Shown here one piece after another: positions 7,369-8,286 of a stretch of DNA of 8,286 nucleotides; the stretch's first letter is position 1; each line of letters starts with the position of its first letter. Below the pieces are notes generated by a model that saw nothing but the letters and a program-made list of their open reading frames with translations, had not been told where the DNA came from and ran no database searches. The stretch is from Nitrospirae bacterium GWC2_42_7 (GTDB lineage: Bacteria > Nitrospirota > Thermodesulfovibrionia > Thermodesulfovibrionales > UBA6898), in assembly GCA_001803645.1 (NCBI GenBank), contig MHDW01000165.1, positions 1 through 8,286 on the forward strand. Direction: 5' to 3'. The position numbers and the translations under genes are program-made.

Positions 7369-7400
7369 AAGGGCCGCACCAACAACTGCGGCCCTTTTTT
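7369..7400 (+). terminator. Rho-independent terminator after the 226-residue protein gene
   Basis: A perfect 10-bp stem, AAGGGCCGCA pairing with TGCGGCCCTT, encloses an 8-base loop (CCAACAAC). The T tract at 7395-7400 forms the last stem base pairs and the tail. It lies 26 bases after the TAG stop and closes the giant gene / 226-residue gene transcript. The opposite strand has no comparable T tract, so it seems to act on the + strand only. Confidence 0.93.
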
Positions 7401-7451
7401 CTGATAAACTCATCATCGAGCAGCTTCTTGTACAACAGCCGGGTTATAATA

Positions 7452-7468
7452 AATGAATTTATTTCATT
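7452..7468 (+). repeat. Small inverted repeat abutting the -35 box
   Basis: AATGAA (7452-7457) and TTCATT (7463-7468) are perfect inverted arms around 5 bases and overlap the start of the candidate TTGACA. The position would suit a regulator-binding site, but 6-base AT-rich arms can easily arise by chance. Confidence 0.25.
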
Positions 7469-7496
7469 GACAAACTTTAAAAGCAGCAGGTAATAT
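7467..7496 (+). promoter_or_regulatory. Candidate sigma70 promoter for the third gene
   Basis: A consensus -35 TTGACA (7467-7472) is separated by 18 bases from TAATAT (7491-7496), a 4/6 match to the -10 consensus. The predicted start is near 7503. It lies downstream of the terminator and in the right direction for the third gene. A perfect TATAAT also occurs at 7445-7450, but no good -35 is at the proper distance from it. Confidence 0.5.
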
Positions 7497-7500
7497 TTAA

Positions 7501-7517
7501 CCCAATGAAAGATTGGG
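7501..7517 (+). repeat. Small hairpin at the predicted transcript 5' end
   Basis: CCCAAT (7501-7506) and ATTGGG (7512-7517) form a perfect 6-bp stem with a GAAAG loop. It starts essentially at the predicted transcription start of the candidate promoter. It might protect the 5' end or be an operator. GGGTT just downstream (7517-7521) could pair alternatively with AACCC (7499-7503). Confidence 0.3.
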
Positions 7518-7651
7518 GGTTGGGATCATTCAGCCTCAAGAATTAAAACTTCATATCGGGTAATTTATGAATATTTTGTATATGGTTGCAAAGGTAATAA
7601 CAAAAAGATGAGATCGCTTCTCGGAGACAGTTGCTTGATGTTTGTGAAAAA

Positions 7652-8286
7652 ATGAATCGGAAATTAGCTAATCTAATATTAATTGGTTTTCTTGGATTAT
7701 TATTCTTCTGCATCGATGCACAGGCCTTTAATATCCCGGATACAGGCCAAACTAAATGCTATCAGGGCGTAAGTCCCTATTACGAAATTCCATGCGCTGA
7801 AACAGGTCAAGACGGCGAGTACAATATCAATCCAATCTCCTATACTGATAACGAAGATGGCACTGTTACAGACAACAACACTGGATTGATGTGGCAGAAG
7901 TATTTTGTTAATGTTAATAATTACTATGGTAACAACTGGTTTGAAGCATCTGGCATATATAGCAAGTATAACCCTGATTTTCAAGACGTTTGCGCTGAAT
8001 TGTCTATAGGAGGTTATTCTGACTGGAGGTTGCCATCCAAGAAAGAACTTGTGAATATTATCAATTATGGCGCTTTTCATAAAGGTATGCTCGACCCTAT
8101 TTTTATTAACTACTATCATTACTGCTACTGGTCCTCAACTAACTTCGCTTACTTTCATGCATGGGCAGTAGACTTCAGTTCTGGCTCCGCATACATAGAA
8201 CCTGCCCCTGTCTTTTGCAGTGTGCGTTGCATACGCGGCGAGGAGTCCATGCAGAACTTCACAGATAATGGTGACGGTACTGTTAT
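7652..8286 (+). CDS. Secreted Lcl_C/DUF1566 repeat protein, paralogue of the giant protein, 3' partial
   Basis: The frame is open from ATG 7652 to the window end (211 complete codons), with no stop. Residues 1-25 are a clear signal peptide: MNRK, a Leu/Ile/Phe core, then AQA before Phe. The mature protein begins FNIPDTGQTKCYQ, with the IPDTGQT motif at 7733-7753 corresponding to the motif at each unit start of the giant protein. A second ETGQDGEY motif follows. One complete type A Lcl_C domain spans about 7834-8244, with DNEDGTVTDNNTGLMWQ, DWRLPSKKEL (from 8021), YWSSTN, AW-x-VDFSSG and RCIRGE. The residues after it (FTDNGDGTV) open a second Lcl_C domain. A pair of Lcl_C domains is the same arrangement as in the giant protein. 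The start is not backed by a good Shine-Dalgarno. An in-frame TTG at 7631 has GGAG four bases upstream and would add seven residues, but ATG 7652 gives the cleaner signal peptide. A ligand-binding or adhesive role is inferred from the family. Confidence 0.88.
   Translation, partial: MNRKLANLILIGFLGLLFFCIDAQAFNIPDTGQTKCYQGVSPYYEIPCAETGQDGEYNINPISYTDNEDGTVTDNNTGLMWQKYFVNVNNYYGNNWFEASGIYSKYNPDFQDVCAELSIGGYSDWRLPSKKELVNIINYGAFHKGMLDPIFINYYHYCYWSSTNFAYFHAWAVDFSSGSAYIEPAPVFCSVRCIRGEESMQNFTDNGDGTV

Larger units (their letters stand above)
7401..7651 (+). other. AT-rich intergenic region upstream of the third gene
   Basis: With the terminator and its leader (7343-7400) this forms a gene-free gap of 309 bases. 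I see no credible ORF, tRNA or mobile-element end in it. It contains one candidate sigma70 promoter, two small inverted repeats and, if that promoter is used, an untranslated leader of about 150 bases. No riboswitch class could be recognised by eye. Confidence 0.6.

Noticed and set aside
7503..7651. Cyclic-di-GMP (GEMM) or other riboswitch in the leader of the third gene
   Set aside because: I could not find the conserved GEMM core segments or a recognisable signature of another class by eye. Only a small hairpin is supported.
7700..8119. 139-codon ORF on the minus strand
   Set aside because: It lies antisense to a convincing signal-peptide plus Lcl_C coding sequence. Its hydrophobic translation is a shadow of that frame.

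Overview
The window holds part of a locus for large secreted, cysteine-containing modular proteins. It has no housekeeping genes, RNA genes, transposase or CRISPR array. All genes are on the + strand. The combination of Sec signal peptides, Lcl_C/DUF1566 domains, DUF11, InlB-type GWSGGGC domains and calcium-binding thrombospondin type 3 (TSP3) repeats, with moderate GC, suggests a Gram-negative environmental bacterium such as Desulfobacterota or Nitrospirota. That placement is inference; no taxonomic marker is present.

Region 1 (1-6613) is the 3' part of one giant gene. Its reading frame is already open at base 2, so the true start lies upstream and at least 2,203 residues are encoded here. 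The protein is built from super-repeats in the order Lcl_C type A, Lcl_C type B, DUF11, InlB-like domain, TSP3 block. Four units are visible. Unit 0 (1-1042) enters inside a type B domain and lacks DUF11. Unit 1 (1043-2842) is complete. Unit 2 (2843-4738) lacks the InlB-like domain. Unit 3 (4739-6307) ends without TSP3 and runs into a C-terminal domain. The type B Lcl_C domains of units 0 and 2 are split at the same point by a ~100-residue inserted module. Its two copies are far more alike than the domain halves around them.

Region 2 (6614-7400) holds a second gene, 48 bases downstream and probably in the same operon. A strong Shine-Dalgarno, preceded by three tandem 11-base repeats, leads into a 226-residue exported protein. 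Its first domain resembles the C-terminal domain of the giant protein, and its second is an ASH / choice-of-anchor-D-like beta domain. A strong intrinsic terminator ends this transcript.

Region 3 (7401-8286) has a ~250-base AT-rich intergenic stretch with a plausible sigma70 promoter and small inverted repeats. It is followed by the 5' part of a third gene, cut by the window end. This gene encodes a signal peptide, the same (L/I)PDTGQT motif, a full type A Lcl_C domain and the beginning of a second Lcl_C domain. It is therefore a paralogue of the giant gene and may show what the giant protein's missing N-terminus looks like.

Taken together, the genes look like a surface or extracellular adhesion/matrix system with repeated ligand-binding-type domains on calcium-stabilised spacers. 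The function is inferred from domain families only.
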